From positions 313,704 through 377,703 of the forward strand of contig NZ_LMTJ01000006.1 of the NCBI RefSeq assembly GCF_001510715.1: DNA of 64,000 bases, written 5' to 3'. This stretch comes from Bacillus sp. FJAT-29814. GTDB taxonomy: Bacteria; Bacillota; Bacilli; Bacillales; Cytobacillaceae. Both the position numbers and the translations under genes were made by a program. Below the pieces are notes generated by a model. That model saw nothing but the letters and a program-made list of their open reading frames with translations. It searched no databases and was not told the origin of the DNA. Positions 26,347 through 36,427 of the stretch are shown piece by piece (the first letter of the stretch is position 1; each line of letters opens with the position of its first letter).

Positions 26347-27171
26347 CTAATATTTCCTAAGTGAATTTGGTTTCATTTGATACCATTCATGGCTAATCTT
26401 ACAGTGAATTTGCGAAAAAATTCTTTCAATATCCTGAGTGGAATGGGCAAAAACTCGGACTGTGAATCCAGGCACGGATAGCAGGGACAGTCCAAATCTA
26501 TATTCAAATGTATTCTGATCAAGTAGGCAATATAACTCATCAAGAAAGGCATTATTTATTTTTTCGTCTATTACAATCATGGAACCTAAATGAGAGTAAC
26601 CTTCCATGAACCCTAATCCTTCAAGATTTTGAATCGCAGGTTTTAGCTTTAAATGATCATAAACAACCAATTCACCATCCATGTAAATTTCATTTAATAC
26701 TTGAACTGTCTTATAACTAAACCGTTCGCCTTCCGGTGACCATCCAGGAGTAATGATATCCGAATAAAGCAAGGTAGCACTCCGGTCCATTTGTATTACA
26801 TTTTTTTGTTTGTAATGGGCATTTTGATAGGCAATCAAAGGGTCAGGAAAATACTCAAGATAACTTCCGGCATGTAAGCAAATCTCTGATTCTTGGTAGG
26901 CATATTGCCTCGGGGTCTTATAAACCTTTGTAGCTCCCTGGGTTGTAAGAGTCAATTGGGCATTCTCCTCAAGGCATATCTTCATTTGATAACGATCCCC
27001 GTCCAAATAGCCGCCTCCGGGATTCAATAAATAGTAACAAGCCCTTCCGGAATTATCATGGTAAATAGGGCGCATTACTTTAAATGCGCCCTGAAAATAT
27101 ACGTTTTTTGCGACTGTCTTTCCTTGTCTGTTTTCTGCATTTAAATGTAAAACGCCTGTCCATTCCCCCAT
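26347..27171 (-). CDS. ureD: Urease accessory protein UreD
   Basis: 274 residues, with the family pattern NPGGGYLDGDRYQM, TTQGATKVYKT and YFPDPLIAYQNA. UreD docks on apo-urease and, with UreF and UreG, delivers nickel and carbon dioxide to the active site. The ATG starts one base after the ureG TAA, so translation is coupled. Equivalent to UreH of Klebsiella-type naming. Confidence 0.92.
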   Translation of the reverse strand: MGEWTGVLHLNAENRQGKTVAKNVYFQGAFKVMRPIYHDNSGRACYYLLNPGGGYLDGDRYQMKICLEENAQLTLTTQGATKVYKTPRQYAYQESEICLHAGSYLEYFPDPLIAYQNAHYKQKNVIQMDRSATLLYSDIITPGWSPEGERFSYKTVQVLNEIYMDGELVVYDHLKLKPAIQNLEGLGFMEGYSHLGSMIVIDEKINNAFLDELYCLLDQNTFEYRFGLSLLSVPGFTVRVFAHSTQDIERIFSQIHCKISHEWYQMKPNSLRKY

Positions 27172-27172
27172 A

Positions 27173-27784
27173 TTATGCCAACCCTTTTAATAACGCATTC
27201 TCTTTCAGCCAATCAATCACATGATCGAGTCCGGATTCGTCTTTTAAGTTAGTGAATGTAAACGGCTTGTCCCCGCGAAACACTTTTGTGTCAGACTCCA
27301 TGACTTCAAGGCTTGCTCCAACATGCGGCGCCAAATCGGTTTTATTAATGATAAATAAATCCGACTTGATCATCCCTTGGCCGCCTTTTCGCGGAATTTT
27401 TTCCCCTTGGGCCACATCAATTATGTAAATTGAAAAATCAACTAGCTCGGGACTGAAGGTAGCTGCGAGATTATCCCCACCGCTTTCCACAAAAATTAAT
27501 TCTACATCCGGATGTTTTTCCTTTAGCTCATTGATTGCTGCAAAATTCATCGAAGCATCTTCACGAATGGCGGTATGCGGGCATCCCCCGGTTTCCACAC
27601 CTATAATCCTTTCGGCAGGAAGGACACCGTTTTGCATTAAAAATTTTGCATCTTCTTTTGTATAGATATCGTTTGTTACTACCGCCATACTAATTTCATC
27701 ATGTAAACGCCTTGTCAGTTTTTCCACTAACATCGTTTTTCCAGCTCCTACTGGACCGCCAACACCGATTTTAATTGGTTCCAT
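27173..27784 (-). CDS. ureG: Urease accessory GTPase UreG
   Basis: 203 residues, SIMIBI-class GTPase. P-loop GGPVGAGKT, metal-binding CPH in [20 protein letters not shown] nucleotide motif in [13 protein letters not shown]. Hydrolyses GTP to drive nickel insertion. Preceded by a 95-base gap after ureF that holds its AAAGGA-type ribosome site. Confidence 0.96.
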   Translation of the reverse strand: MEPIKIGVGGPVGAGKTMLVEKLTRRLHDEISMAVVTNDIYTKEDAKFLMQNGVLPAERIIGVETGGCPHTAIREDASMNFAAINELKEKHPDVELIFVESGGDNLAATFSPELVDFSIYIIDVAQGEKIPRKGGQGMIKSDLFIINKTDLAPHVGASLEVMESDTKVFRGDKPFTFTNLKDESGLDHVIDWLKENALLKGLA

Positions 27785-27879
27785 AGAAAAAACACGTCCT
27801 TTCTAATTTGCTGATTGCACATAAATTTAACAACGCTTGATGAACTGTACTAATAGATTCGGGAATCGGCAGGGCTTCA

Positions 27880-28566
27880 TTAAGACATAAAAATTCTAAT
27901 ATTTACGCGCTCGTGTCTCATTTGTGACAGCTCAATCCCGGGCGAGACAATGCCAAAGTCCTCCTCGCCCAAGTTGCTGATGGCCTCAACTGCCTCCATC
28001 AAATCAGTTTGCACATCGCGTATCAATTTCTGTCCCGCCGTTTGCCCCAACGGAATACCTCTTACTGCATTTTGAACAATGCTAGATACGACAGAGTATA
28101 GGTAAAATAGAATGGATGTGGAGTTGGGCACTCCAAGATAATGAGCAACCATCGTAAAAACGATAGCTGGATGTCCAAATGATTGTTTTGCCTCTATTCG
28201 CTTTCTGTAACCAGAAAGAACCGGTATCCTATATAAGGACTGAACCAAATGTAACATCCGTTCCCCCATTCTCATGGCACCCTCTCTCGTTTCTCGAGGC
28301 AGGTTTTGCATGGTCAACAAACGGTCCAGTTTCCATACTTTTTGAAGGTCGTCCTCTTCCAGTGCCTGATACACAAGATGGCATGCCAAGCCATCCGAAT
28401 AAATGAGCTGCTCATCAATATAAACCCGAAGCCATTCTGAAAAGGTATCGATGTTATGCACCGTATTGTCTTGAATATAGCTTTCAAGGCCATATGAATG
28501 GCTAAACGCACCTGTTGGAAAATTTGAATCACAAAGCTGAAATAGTGCCAGGATTTTTTCATCCAT
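27880..28566 (-). CDS. ureF: Urease accessory protein UreF
   Basis: 228 residues, all-alpha. N-terminal [18 protein letters not shown] is the UreF hallmark; C-terminus ends [11 protein letters not shown]. Bridges UreD-urease and UreG and controls GTPase use. Overlaps ureE by 8 bases. Confidence 0.93.
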   Translation of the reverse strand: MDEKILALFQLCDSNFPTGAFSHSYGLESYIQDNTVHNIDTFSEWLRVYIDEQLIYSDGLACHLVYQALEEDDLQKVWKLDRLLTMQNLPRETREGAMRMGERMLHLVQSLYRIPVLSGYRKRIEAKQSFGHPAIVFTMVAHYLGVPNSTSILFYLYSVVSSIVQNAVRGIPLGQTAGQKLIRDVQTDLMEAVEAISNLGEEDFGIVSPGIELSQMRHERVNIRIFMS

Positions 28567-29014
28567 GACTATGACCTATATGACGAAAAGCCTGCTTTAC
28601 TTTTCGATTTTCCCGATTATAGGGAATTTCCAGCTCTTGCAACAGTTCCTCCACAAGATAATCATATTGAACCATCATCATTTCATCCTCGAATTGAGCA
28701 GGAAGGTGCCTGTTTCCTAACTGATGGGCAATTGTCCCCATTTCTTTGATCGTGCGTGGAGTAATGACCAATAAATCATCCGCAAGCACATCAATGACAA
28801 TCATATTTTTTTCATCCATATACAGGACATCGCCTGCAACAAGGTCACGCGGCTCTTTTAAGCGAATGCCGATTTCCCGACCGTGGTCAGTGGTGACCCG
28901 CTGAATCCGTTTTACTAAATGGTCACTTTCAAGGTAAACTCTTTCAACATGGCGCTTAAAGATTTCTTCTTTTTCCATGTCTTCTATATTTGTTTCAATT
29001 CTTTCAATTAGCAT
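28559..29014 (-). CDS. ureE: Urease accessory nickel chaperone UreE
   Basis: 151 residues: peptide-binding N-terminal domain, then the metal-binding domain with [11 protein letters not shown]. The C-terminal end FRHIGHSHG is only mildly His-rich, unlike the long His tail of Klebsiella UreE. Passes nickel to UreG. Follows ureC by 11 bases. Confidence 0.93.
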   Translation of the reverse strand: MLIERIETNIEDMEKEEIFKRHVERVYLESDHLVKRIQRVTTDHGREIGIRLKEPRDLVAGDVLYMDEKNMIVIDVLADDLLVITPRTIKEMGTIAHQLGNRHLPAQFEDEMMMVQYDYLVEELLQELEIPYNRENRKVKQAFRHIGHSHG

Positions 29015-29025
29015 ACCTATTCACC

Positions 29026-30738
29026 TCAAAATAGAAAATAACGCTGAGCCATCGGCACTTTTTTAGATGGTGAGCTTGTAATAATCTCCCCATTGACTTT
29101 AACCTCATATGTTTGCGGGTCGACCGATAGTTCAGGGGTTTCTGAGTTCAATTTCATGTCTTTTTTGGTTAGTTTTCTGATACCGTGGACGGGCAGAATG
29201 ATTTTTCCCAATCCCAGTTTTTCATGCACTTTCCCTTCATAGGCTGCCTGTGAAATGAAGGTAATCGAACTTTTGGACAGCGCTTTGCCAATTGTCGCAT
29301 ACATCGGTCGATTGACAATCGGCTGCGGCGTTGGAATCGAGGCATTTGCATCTCCCATCATGCCATAGACAACCAATCCGCTTTTTAGGACCAATTCCGG
29401 TTTCACACCAAAAAACGCCGGATTCCACAACACAAGGTCGGCTATTTTTCCAACCTCAATCGAACCTACGTAGTCGGAAATTCCATGAGTAATCGCCGGA
29501 TTTATCGTATATTTTGCAATGTACCGCTTGGCCCGATTATTATCAGAAAGCTTGCTGTCCCCTTGTAAGGAACCCCTTTCTTGCTTCATTTTATCCGCTA
29601 CCTGCCATGTCCGTGTAATCACCTCACCGATACGGCCCATTGCCTGGGCATCTGAACTGGTCATACTAAAGATCCCCATATCCTGCAGGACATCCTCTGC
29701 GGCAATCGTTTCCTTGCGAATCCGTGAATCTGCGAAGGCAATATCCTCTGGTACAGATGGGTTCAAATGGTGGCAAACCATCAGCATATCCAAATGCTCA
29801 TCGACCGTATTAACGGTATACGGCAGCGTTGGATTCGTCGAGGATGGAAGGACATTCATAAAGCTGGCAGACTTAATAAGGTCAGGTGCATGACCGCCGC
29901 CTGCTCCTTCGGTATGATACATGTGAATAACACGGTCTTTAATCGCTGCCATCGTATTTTCAACAAACCCAGCTTCATTTAGGGTATCGGCATGAAGCGC
30001 AACCTGTACGTCATATTCGTCTGCTACCCTTAATGCATAGTCTATAGCGGAAGGAGTTGCTCCCCAGTCTTCATGAACTTTGAGACCGATGGCGCCAGCC
30101 CTAATTTGTTCGGCTAAAGGTTCTTCTGTAGCTGCCTGTCCTTTGCCGGTTAAGCCGACATTTATTGGCAGTCCCTCCACTGCTTCAAGCATTCGGTGGA
30201 TATTCCATTCTCCGGGTGTAACCGTGGTCGCTCTGGAACCGGCAGTGGCACCTGTTCCACCGCCAATTAGAGTGGTAAGGCCTGAGGTTAAGGCAACATC
30301 GACCTGTGCCGGGTTGATAAAATGAACATGCGTATCAATACCGCCAGCTGTGACAATCATCCCTTCACCAGCAATGATTTCCGTCGAAGCACCAATGATA
30401 ATATCCACCCCATCCATCACCAAGGGATTTCCCGCTTTACCGATTCCGGAGATTTTCCCGTCACGAATTGCAAGATCCGCCTTGTAGATTCCGGTGTAAT
30501 CTAAAATCACGGCATTGGTAATCACACAATCAGGAATCCCGTCACCACGGGTTACGAGCGGATGTTGGCCCATTCCATCGCGAATGACTTTACCGCCGCC
30601 AAATACTACTTCCTCACCATAGGTCGTATAGTCTTTTTCAATTTGAATCATCAAGTCCGTATCCGCCAGCCGGATGGAATCTCCTGTAGTCGGACCAAAC
30701 ATCTGGGCATACTGCTTCCGCGGCATTTCAAAGCTCAT
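29026..30738 (-). CDS. ureC: Urease alpha subunit UreC
   Basis: 570 residues; the catalytic subunit that splits urea to ammonia and carbamate with a di-nickel centre. Visible ligands: HVH (THVHFINPA), the carbamylated Lys in [11 protein letters not shown], His in ALHADTLNE and GGGHAPD, Asp in SSDAQAMGR. The flap carries the conserved Cys-His in MVCHHLNPS. The start overlaps the ureB stop (ATGA). Length and motifs are complete, so the enzyme should be active. Confidence 0.98.
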   Translation of the reverse strand: MSFEMPRKQYAQMFGPTTGDSIRLADTDLMIQIEKDYTTYGEEVVFGGGKVIRDGMGQHPLVTRGDGIPDCVITNAVILDYTGIYKADLAIRDGKISGIGKAGNPLVMDGVDIIIGASTEIIAGEGMIVTAGGIDTHVHFINPAQVDVALTSGLTTLIGGGTGATAGSRATTVTPGEWNIHRMLEAVEGLPINVGLTGKGQAATEEPLAEQIRAGAIGLKVHEDWGATPSAIDYALRVADEYDVQVALHADTLNEAGFVENTMAAIKDRVIHMYHTEGAGGGHAPDLIKSASFMNVLPSSTNPTLPYTVNTVDEHLDMLMVCHHLNPSVPEDIAFADSRIRKETIAAEDVLQDMGIFSMTSSDAQAMGRIGEVITRTWQVADKMKQERGSLQGDSKLSDNNRAKRYIAKYTINPAITHGISDYVGSIEVGKIADLVLWNPAFFGVKPELVLKSGLVVYGMMGDANASIPTPQPIVNRPMYATIGKALSKSSITFISQAAYEGKVHEKLGLGKIILPVHGIRKLTKKDMKLNSETPELSVDPQTYEVKVNGEIITSSPSKKVPMAQRYFLF

Positions 30739-31064
30739 TTGATACGCCCTCCTTCAATTGAGCCATCGGTTTTGTTGTTAAAGCCGTAAACTTTGCGTTC
30801 TCCCGCGTATGGAACCAATTCCACTTCTTTTTCATCGCCCGGTTCAAAGCGGACTGCAGCACCGGCCGGAATATTTAACCTTTTGCCAAAGGCTTCTTCC
30901 CTGGTAAATTGCAAGGATTCATTCACTTCGAAGAAATGATAATGCGACCCTACTTGAACCGGTCGGTCTCCTGTATTCGTCACCCTCATTTTGAATACGT
31001 CTCTTCCTTGATTACAAATAATCGGCTCTTCCTGTAAAAATAATTGTCCTGGTTCCCATTCCAT
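30735..31064 (-). CDS. ureB: Urease beta subunit UreB
   Basis: 109 residues. Contains [17 protein letters not shown] [14 protein letters not shown] and the ending GFNNKTDG typical of UreB. Structural subunit of the (UreABC)3 trimer. Overlaps ureC by 4 bases and follows ureA by 18. Confidence 0.97.
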   Translation of the reverse strand: MEWEPGQLFLQEEPIICNQGRDVFKMRVTNTGDRPVQVGSHYHFFEVNESLQFTREEAFGKRLNIPAGAAVRFEPGDEKEVELVPYAGERKVYGFNNKTDGSIEGGRIK

Positions 31065-31082
31065 TGTGTATCCCTCCAGCAG

Positions 31083-31385
31083 TTAACGAATTGGATCGTG
31101 CACAGTTACTAGTTTTGTTCCATCCGGGAAGGTGGCTTCTACTTGAATATCATCGATGATATCTGCAATCCCTTCCATTACATCCTCGCGTGTTAAGATG
31201 GTGGCGCCATATTCCATCAGCTCCGCTACAGTTCTTCCATCTCGGGCACCTTCTAAAACCTCATAGGTTATGAGTGCTACTGCTTCTGGATAATTTAATT
31301 TCAATCCTCTCTCTTTTCTTCTTTTGGCCAGGTCGGCCGCCACTACAATCATGAGCTTGTCGATTTCTCGAGGTACCAGTAACAT
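31083..31385 (-). CDS. ureA: Urease gamma subunit UreA
   Basis: 100 residues from the ATG at 31385, the normal UreA length; AAAGGAGG lies 7 bases before it. The longer frame to 31466 is leader. Pattern [21 protein letters not shown] is diagnostic (given here in part). First gene of ureABCEFGD. Confidence 0.97.
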   Translation of the reverse strand: MLLVPREIDKLMIVVAADLAKRRKERGLKLNYPEAVALITYEVLEGARDGRTVAELMEYGATILTREDVMEGIADIIDDIQVEATFPDGTKLVTVHDPIR

Positions 31386-31483
31386 TACCCATCCTCCTTT
31401 TGTCGTTTTTTGTAAAAATTTCCACCCTACAATATAATTCTCTATATTATTGGAAATTAAACACATTTAAATTTCTTTATAAA

Positions 31484-31509
31484 ATAAAAAAAACGGGAAT
31501 TTTTCCCGC
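31484..31509 (-). terminator. Intrinsic terminator in the leader region upstream of ureA
   Basis: Minus strand: CGGGAA-aaa-TTCCCG (31494-31508) followed by a run of eight T (31486-31493). It lies about 100 bases before ureA and after a first terminator of psuG. Either insulation against read-through, or an attenuator if the ure promoter lies upstream of it. Confidence 0.7.
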
Positions 31510-31570
31510 CATCGTTTTAAGTTCAAAATAATGAATAGAACAGCTTTAAGTGTTCCTTTTATAGGCTAAC

Positions 31571-31616
31571 AAAAAAAGCATGTAGACTAATCCAAAATTA
31601 GATTAATCTACATGCT
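31571..31616 (-). terminator. Terminator of the psuK-psuG operon
   Basis: AAAGCATGTAGA pairs with TCTACATGCTTT with inner pairing TAATC/GATTA; minus strand continues into a T-run. Confidence 0.9.
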
Positions 31617-31629
31617 TTTTAGTTTTTAA

Positions 31630-32541
31630 TTACATTGCATTAAAGCTTACCGCAAGTTTTGCTCCGACTACGGCATTGTTTTTCACTAAAGCGATGTTTG
31701 CTTCCAAGCTTTTTCCTTCTGTCAGGTCTTTCACCTTACCAAGCATGAACGGCGTTACATCTTTACCGGCAATATGGCGTTCTGCCGCTTCTTTCAATGC
31801 AGACTCAATGATGTTATTAATAAATTGCTCATCCATTGCGTGCTCTTCAGGAATCGGGTTGGCAATGACGGCGCCGCCTTTTATGCCAAGATCCCATTTT
31901 ACTTTCAATGTGGAGGCGATTTCCTCCACATCGTCAGCGCGCAGGTTCAATGCGAATTCGCTTGTCCGTGTAAAGAAAGCTGGAAGGACATCAGTTTGGT
32001 AGCCGATAACCGGCACGCCTTTTGTTTCAAGATATTCCATCGTTAAGCCTAAGTCGAGGATGGATTTCGCGCCCGCACAAATGACGGCTACGTTTGTTTG
32101 CCCTAGTTCTTCCAGGTCCGCTGAAATATCCATAGTGGTTTCGGCCCCGCGGTGAACCCCGCCAATACCGCCGGTCACGAAGATATGAATATCAGCCAAC
32201 TCGGCGCAAATCATCGTTGCGGCAACAGTTGTGGCACCCAGCTTTTTCGTAGCAAGTAAATAAGCTAAATCACGTCGGGAAGCTTTCGCCACATCTGGGC
32301 TTTTTCCGAACATTTCCAACTCTTCATCTGATAGGCCAATCTTGATTTTTCCATCAATAATTGCAATTGTTGCCGGAACCGCGCCATTATCACGGATAAT
32401 TTGTTCCACTTCACGGGCGGTCTGAACGTTTTGTGGATAAGGCATTCCGTGAGAGATAATCGTTGACTCAAGAGCCACGATTGGTTTCCCCTGTTCCTTG
32501 GCGGTACGCACTTCTTCTGATAAGGTAATATATTGTTTCAT
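31630..32541 (-). CDS. psuG: Pseudouridine-5'-phosphate glycosidase PsuG
   Basis: 303 residues. Cleaves the C-C glycosidic bond of pseudouridine 5'-phosphate to uracil and ribose 5-phosphate. Hallmarks: [17 protein letters not shown], catalytic-region [32 protein letters not shown] and NPIPEEHAM. Its start overlaps the psuK stop by 4 bases. Confidence 0.96.
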   Translation of the reverse strand: MKQYITLSEEVRTAKEQGKPIVALESTIISHGMPYPQNVQTAREVEQIIRDNGAVPATIAIIDGKIKIGLSDEELEMFGKSPDVAKASRRDLAYLLATKKLGATTVAATMICAELADIHIFVTGGIGGVHRGAETTMDISADLEELGQTNVAVICAGAKSILDLGLTMEYLETKGVPVIGYQTDVLPAFFTRTSEFALNLRADDVEEIASTLKVKWDLGIKGGAVIANPIPEEHAMDEQFINNIIESALKEAAERHIAGKDVTPFMLGKVKDLTEGKSLEANIALVKNNAVVGAKLAVSFNAM

Positions 32542-33647
32542 GATCCTTCCTCCACATCTTTAAGTAGTTGTTCTGCGGATAAATCCTGTCGGACAGTATA
32601 TGGTGATTGCAGTGTTTTCGATGCATTGATATTTCCGGCCCTGGCGATTTCAATTAACGGTTTCCCCTCAAGCCAGGAGTAGATAACCGCGGAGGAGAAC
32701 GCATCTCCAGCCCCGGTTACATCCAGGATTTCCTTTGTTTCAACTGAAGGAATATGAAATATTCCCTCTTCCTTGTTGCCAATCATCGATCCCTTTTTTC
32801 CATTGGTAATAATCACATTGGCAACCCCATTTGACAGCCATTTTTCTACAGCATTCTTCCAATCATCATCATTTCTGATTTCAGTATGGAAGTAGGTTTC
32901 CGATTCATCCCGGTTCGTGATCAGCCATGTTACGCCATTTAAATCATCCGGTAGACGGCTCATCTTTGGTGATGAAACGGGGATAATGGCAATTGGAATA
33001 TCATGATTTTTAGCAAAATGACATAAGAATTGAACGGTTTCCTTTGGACAGTTTAAGTCGACCATAATGCATTTGGCGCGGCTCAACAACCCTTCGTGTT
33101 TTAATAACAGGTCAGGTGTGATGGCATCATAGATGTCCATATCCGCTAACGCAATAACCAAATCGCCCTCGGAGTCTAAAACCGCAGTGTAGGATCCGGT
33201 TGATTTTTCAGGGAATTGAATCACGGTTTCCAAGTTCATATAAAGACCTGATGTATCTTCAATGATGGACCAATCCTTATCCGCCCCACTTGCTGAGATG
33301 AGTGATACCTTCAGTCCGAGACGTCCGAGGTTTTCGGCAATATTCCGGGCCACCCCGCCAGCATTTTGTGTCACGTAAATCGGATTGGAGGTACCTAATT
33401 GAACTTTGTCTTTGATATGAAATTTCCGGTCTATATTGGCCCCGCCTATACAGATCACTTGTTGAGCCTCATTCAGAATGTAAGCTCGCCCGAGAATATT
33501 TCCTTTTTTCATTAAGCCAGATATCATGTTGGCAATTGTAGGCCGGGATAGTCCTAATATTTCCGCCAGCTCCTGTTGAGAAACATATGGATTCTTTCGT
33601 ATTAAATCAAGAATCAATTGCTCCTTCTCGCTCATCCTTTCAGGCAA
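32538..33647 (-). CDS. psuK: HTH-fused PfkB kinase, likely pseudouridine kinase PsuK
   Basis: 369 residues. An N-terminal winged HTH (about 5-60; [19 protein letters not shown]) is followed by a PfkB kinase domain (about 64-365) with [17 protein letters not shown] and the catalytic [11 protein letters not shown]. The HTH suggests self-regulation or regulation by substrate. Start TTG 33647 with GAGGTG 6 bases upstream. Coupled to psuG, which makes pseudouridine the likely substrate. Confidence 0.9.
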   Translation of the reverse strand: MPERMSEKEQLILDLIRKNPYVSQQELAEILGLSRPTIANMISGLMKKGNILGRAYILNEAQQVICIGGANIDRKFHIKDKVQLGTSNPIYVTQNAGGVARNIAENLGRLGLKVSLISASGADKDWSIIEDTSGLYMNLETVIQFPEKSTGSYTAVLDSEGDLVIALADMDIYDAITPDLLLKHEGLLSRAKCIMVDLNCPKETVQFLCHFAKNHDIPIAIIPVSSPKMSRLPDDLNGVTWLITNRDESETYFHTEIRNDDDWKNAVEKWLSNGVANVIITNGKKGSMIGNKEEGIFHIPSVETKEILDVTGAGDAFSSAVIYSWLEGKPLIEIARAGNINASKTLQSPYTVRQDLSAEQLLKDVEEGS

Positions 33648-33685
33648 CTAACTCACCTCATAACCTTATACATTTGTCATCCAAA

Positions 33686-34765
33686 TTATTTTGGATTAAA
33701 GGCCGATAATTCGTCACGGGTTTCCGGAACCTTTACATCGCCTGATTTAATTTTGTCTGTCCATTCCTGGACTAATGATTCAATTTCAGCTTTGTTTGCT
33801 GCTTTCTCGTTAATTGCAGCCAAGCCAACACCGTCTTCAGCTAAACCAAATAATGTAACCTTTCCGCCAGGGAATTTGCCATCTTTCGTTAGTGTTGCCA
33901 AGTCCTTAACCGCTACATCCACTCGTTTCAGAGCCGATGTCAGAACAACATCCGCACCCATATCCGCTTGGTCACGGTCTACACCAATCGCCCAAAAATC
34001 TTTGCCTGGATCTTTAGCTTTACGGTCGTTGGCTTCTTTAAACAGACCGACACCAGTGGCACCTGCGGCATGGAAAATCACGTCCGCGCCTGAAGAATAC
34101 ATTTTCGAAGCGATGGCTTGGCCAACCTCAGCCTTGTCAAAAGCACCTGCAAATTGTACATCGACTTTTACATCTGGATTTACAGCCTTAACTCCAGCCA
34201 AGAAACCAGTTTGGAAACGTTCAATTACAGGAACATCCATCCCGCCAATAAAACCAACATGGTTCGTTTTAGTTGTTTTAGCTGCGGCGATTCCCGCTAG
34301 GAATCCTGCCTCATGCTCTTTGAATAGAATGCTCGCTACGTTTGGCTGGTCTACTTCAGCGTCAACGATAGAGAATTTTGCATCTTTTTGCTGCTTTGCG
34401 ATTTCCTCCACAGCAGATGGCATTAAGAACCCAATCGCATAAACTAAGTCAAACCCTTCGCGGACAAGTCTATTCAGGTTTGTGGTATAATCGGCATCCG
34501 ATTTCGATGCAAGGTAGTCATAACCGCCCTTACCTTTTTCCAAACCATTTTCTTTACCGAAATTTTGCAGGCCCTCCCAAGAAGATTGGTTGAATGATTT
34601 ATCATCTACACCGCCGACGTCAGTTACCATGGCTACTGAGAAATTGTCCTCTCCGCCTTTATTTCCAGCTTTGTCATTGTTGTCATTACCTTTTCCGCAC
34701 GCACCCAAAAGTGTTCCTGCAGCCAAAATAAGAGATAATGCAATTCCTGCTTTCCGCTTAATCAT
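33686..34765 (-). CDS. BMP/PnrA-family nucleoside-binding lipoprotein
   Basis: 359 residues. Lipobox LLGAC (Cys23), low-complexity linker rich in Asn/Gly/Asp, then the PnrA fold: VAMVTDVGGVDDKSFNQSSW, YAIGFLM, VGFIGGMDVPVIERFQTGF, GVDRDQAD. Such proteins bind purine or pyrimidine nucleosides outside the cell for a BmpDEFG/NupNOPQ-type ABC importer. The gene ends 38 bases before psuK on the same strand, so pseudouridine or a related nucleoside is a fair guess for the ligand. No permease or ATPase genes are adjacent. Confidence 0.9.
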   Translation of the reverse strand: MIKRKAGIALSLILAAGTLLGACGKGNDNNDKAGNKGGEDNFSVAMVTDVGGVDDKSFNQSSWEGLQNFGKENGLEKGKGGYDYLASKSDADYTTNLNRLVREGFDLVYAIGFLMPSAVEEIAKQQKDAKFSIVDAEVDQPNVASILFKEHEAGFLAGIAAAKTTKTNHVGFIGGMDVPVIERFQTGFLAGVKAVNPDVKVDVQFAGAFDKAEVGQAIASKMYSSGADVIFHAAGATGVGLFKEANDRKAKDPGKDFWAIGVDRDQADMGADVVLTSALKRVDVAVKDLATLTKDGKFPGGKVTLFGLAEDGVGLAAINEKAANKAEIESLVQEWTDKIKSGDVKVPETRDELSAFNPK

Positions 34766-34826
34766 TTTTTTGCCTCCTCATGATGTTGGTTTTAAACTTT
34801 TGTTTACCTTATAAACTTTCGTTTGT

Positions 34827-34855
34827 ATTATATACCTAACAAACTGGTTGGTCAA
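34827..34855 (-). promoter_or_regulatory. Sigma-A promoter of the bmp-psuK-psuG operon
   Basis: Minus strand TTGACC (34850-34855), 17-base spacer, TATAAT (34827-34832). A small dyad AAACGAAAGTTT just downstream of the -10 could be an operator. Confidence 0.8.
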
Positions 34856-34961
34856 CCTTTTTTGCAAAGCAAAAACATCCAAACCCTACCTAAAAAGTGA
34901 GCTGTTAAGATTATCTTGAACTAATTATTGGCATCTATTCCTTCACTTTTTCTGCTTATAA

Positions 34962-34994
34962 TAAAAACAAGCCCGGCAAAAGTGCCGGGCTTGT
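34962..34994 (-). terminator. Terminator of minJ
   Basis: ACAAGCCCGGCA (34967-34978) pairs perfectly with TGCCGGGCTTGT (34983-34994); T-rich on the minus strand after it. Confidence 0.92.
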
Positions 34995-35001
34995 TGAAAA
35001 A

Positions 35002-36195
35002 TTATCCTGTCTTTTTATCAAACTTTTTCTGGTCCTGAACGAACAGGATGCCAAGTTCATGGTGGTCACCTTCGAACAATGCCCGCTGGACAAAGCGGAT
35101 TTCACCGTTTGTGTCGAGGACGTCGAGCTTGCAATGAGCCCGATTTTTTTGCAGTGCCTCATAGAATGTGGTTTCATCCTGCACCTGCTGACCGTTTACT
35201 TTGGCGATAATTTCTCCGACCTTAAGTCCCATTTTCTCGGCCGGTGTCTCCGGGATAATCCCGATAATCATCAAACCTTGATTCTTTTTTGAAAAATAAA
35301 CTGGTTTGTTTTCATCCTTCATATACGCCATCAGCGAGATGAATTCGCGGCCGATGACAGCCAGCGCCACTGTCAAAATCGAACTGAGCGGATACCAGTA
35401 ACCGGCGATGGATAGCAATAAAATGAACACACCCAGCCCAATAACCTGGCGGCCGTGAACTTGGATCGCCTCGCGCGGCAGCATTCCTTTAATCTGCTGG
35501 CTAAAGCCCATGGCAAATGGCACGAGAATAAGCGAATATTCCTTGGCTCCGATCTGAAATACTGGCCACCAATCGAAAGTAGATGGAATCGCCTCGCCCG
35601 GAATTAGCAGGAACATGGGCAGCAGCCATAGCCGCTTTACCTCATGGATGCCAATGCTTTGCCCTCGTTTGCTCTTTGTTAGTTTAGGCGAAGTTCCCTT
35701 ACTGCCATTTTTTAAAATGAAAATTCCTTCGGTAATGAGCAGAAGTCCCAACACAATGACAATTGATGGATAGATTTGTGTTTTTAATGTCCCAAACGCA
35801 TTTTCAAAAAACGGAAACGGCCAGCTGTTTTTGGCGAGCATTACGATAGCAAAAAACGCGGCCCCGACCGTGTAGGCCGGAGACATCCAGCGGACGTTGG
35901 CTGTTAACGACCATAACAGTGTAAAAGCCGCAATCAGCAATACTGCTGCGAACGGGATTACAATTCCTGCTCCTACGACTATGACTGAAAGGACTGCCCC
36001 GATTAAAAGCCCCAGAGGAAATAGCTGCCGTAGTTCGAAATAGGCATCCTCTGCCCGGACATGGAAATTTTTCCGCTCACGTTTTACCCTCATGACTCCC
36101 AATATTCCAGCCAGGAAAACGAGATAGTATAAAACAGGATGTAAAAATAACTTGCCTGTCCCTTTAAGAAGCTCCACAAGCCATATTTGTACCAA
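35002..36195 (-). CDS. minJ: MinJ-like division-site topology protein (PDZ, polytopic)
   Basis: 397 residues, the length of B. subtilis MinJ. Seven to eight hydrophobic helices (within about 15-285) and a C-terminal PDZ domain (about 290-385) with GLMIIGIIPETPAEKMGLKVG. MinJ links DivIVA at the poles with MinD. Located next to ctpB as in B. subtilis. Confidence 0.9.
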   Translation of the reverse strand: MVQIWLVELLKGTGKLFLHPVLYYLVFLAGILGVMRVKRERKNFHVRAEDAYFELRQLFPLGLLIGAVLSVIVVGAGIVIPFAAVLLIAAFTLLWSLTANVRWMSPAYTVGAAFFAIVMLAKNSWPFPFFENAFGTLKTQIYPSIVIVLGLLLITEGIFILKNGSKGTSPKLTKSKRGQSIGIHEVKRLWLLPMFLLIPGEAIPSTFDWWPVFQIGAKEYSLILVPFAMGFSQQIKGMLPREAIQVHGRQVIGLGVFILLLSIAGYWYPLSSILTVALAVIGREFISLMAYMKDENKPVYFSKKNQGLMIIGIIPETPAEKMGLKVGEIIAKVNGQQVQDETTFYEALQKNRAHCKLDVLDTNGEIRFVQRALFEGDHHELGILFVQDQKKFDKKTG

Positions 36196-36384
36196 CTCCT
36201 GTCACCTGCCTCTTGTAAAATTTATCGTAGATTAAAAGTCTCTTAACCTTTATTTTACCAAATTACCGGGGCAAAACATATTGCTAGATATTAAAAATTA
36301 TATTTCAAAGGAGCGGGGATAGGATTTTATGATTAAAGGGTCGACTATTTCCGTGGAAATTCTTTTTCATTACCCATAATAAGA

Positions 36385-36418
36385 CAAAAAAGCAGCAAAC
36401 CTTTCTAGGTTTACTGCT
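36385..36418 (-). terminator. Terminator of ctpB
   Basis: AGCAGCAAACCT (36391-36402) pairs with AGGTTTACTGCT (36407-36418, one wobble); T-run on the minus strand. Confidence 0.9.
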
Positions 36419-36427
36419 TAATATATT

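Noticed and set aside
31386..31466. TnrA/GlnR site before ureA (TGTA...TACA)
   Set aside because: The half sites are too far apart (13 bases between TGTA and TACA) for the known 17-base box.
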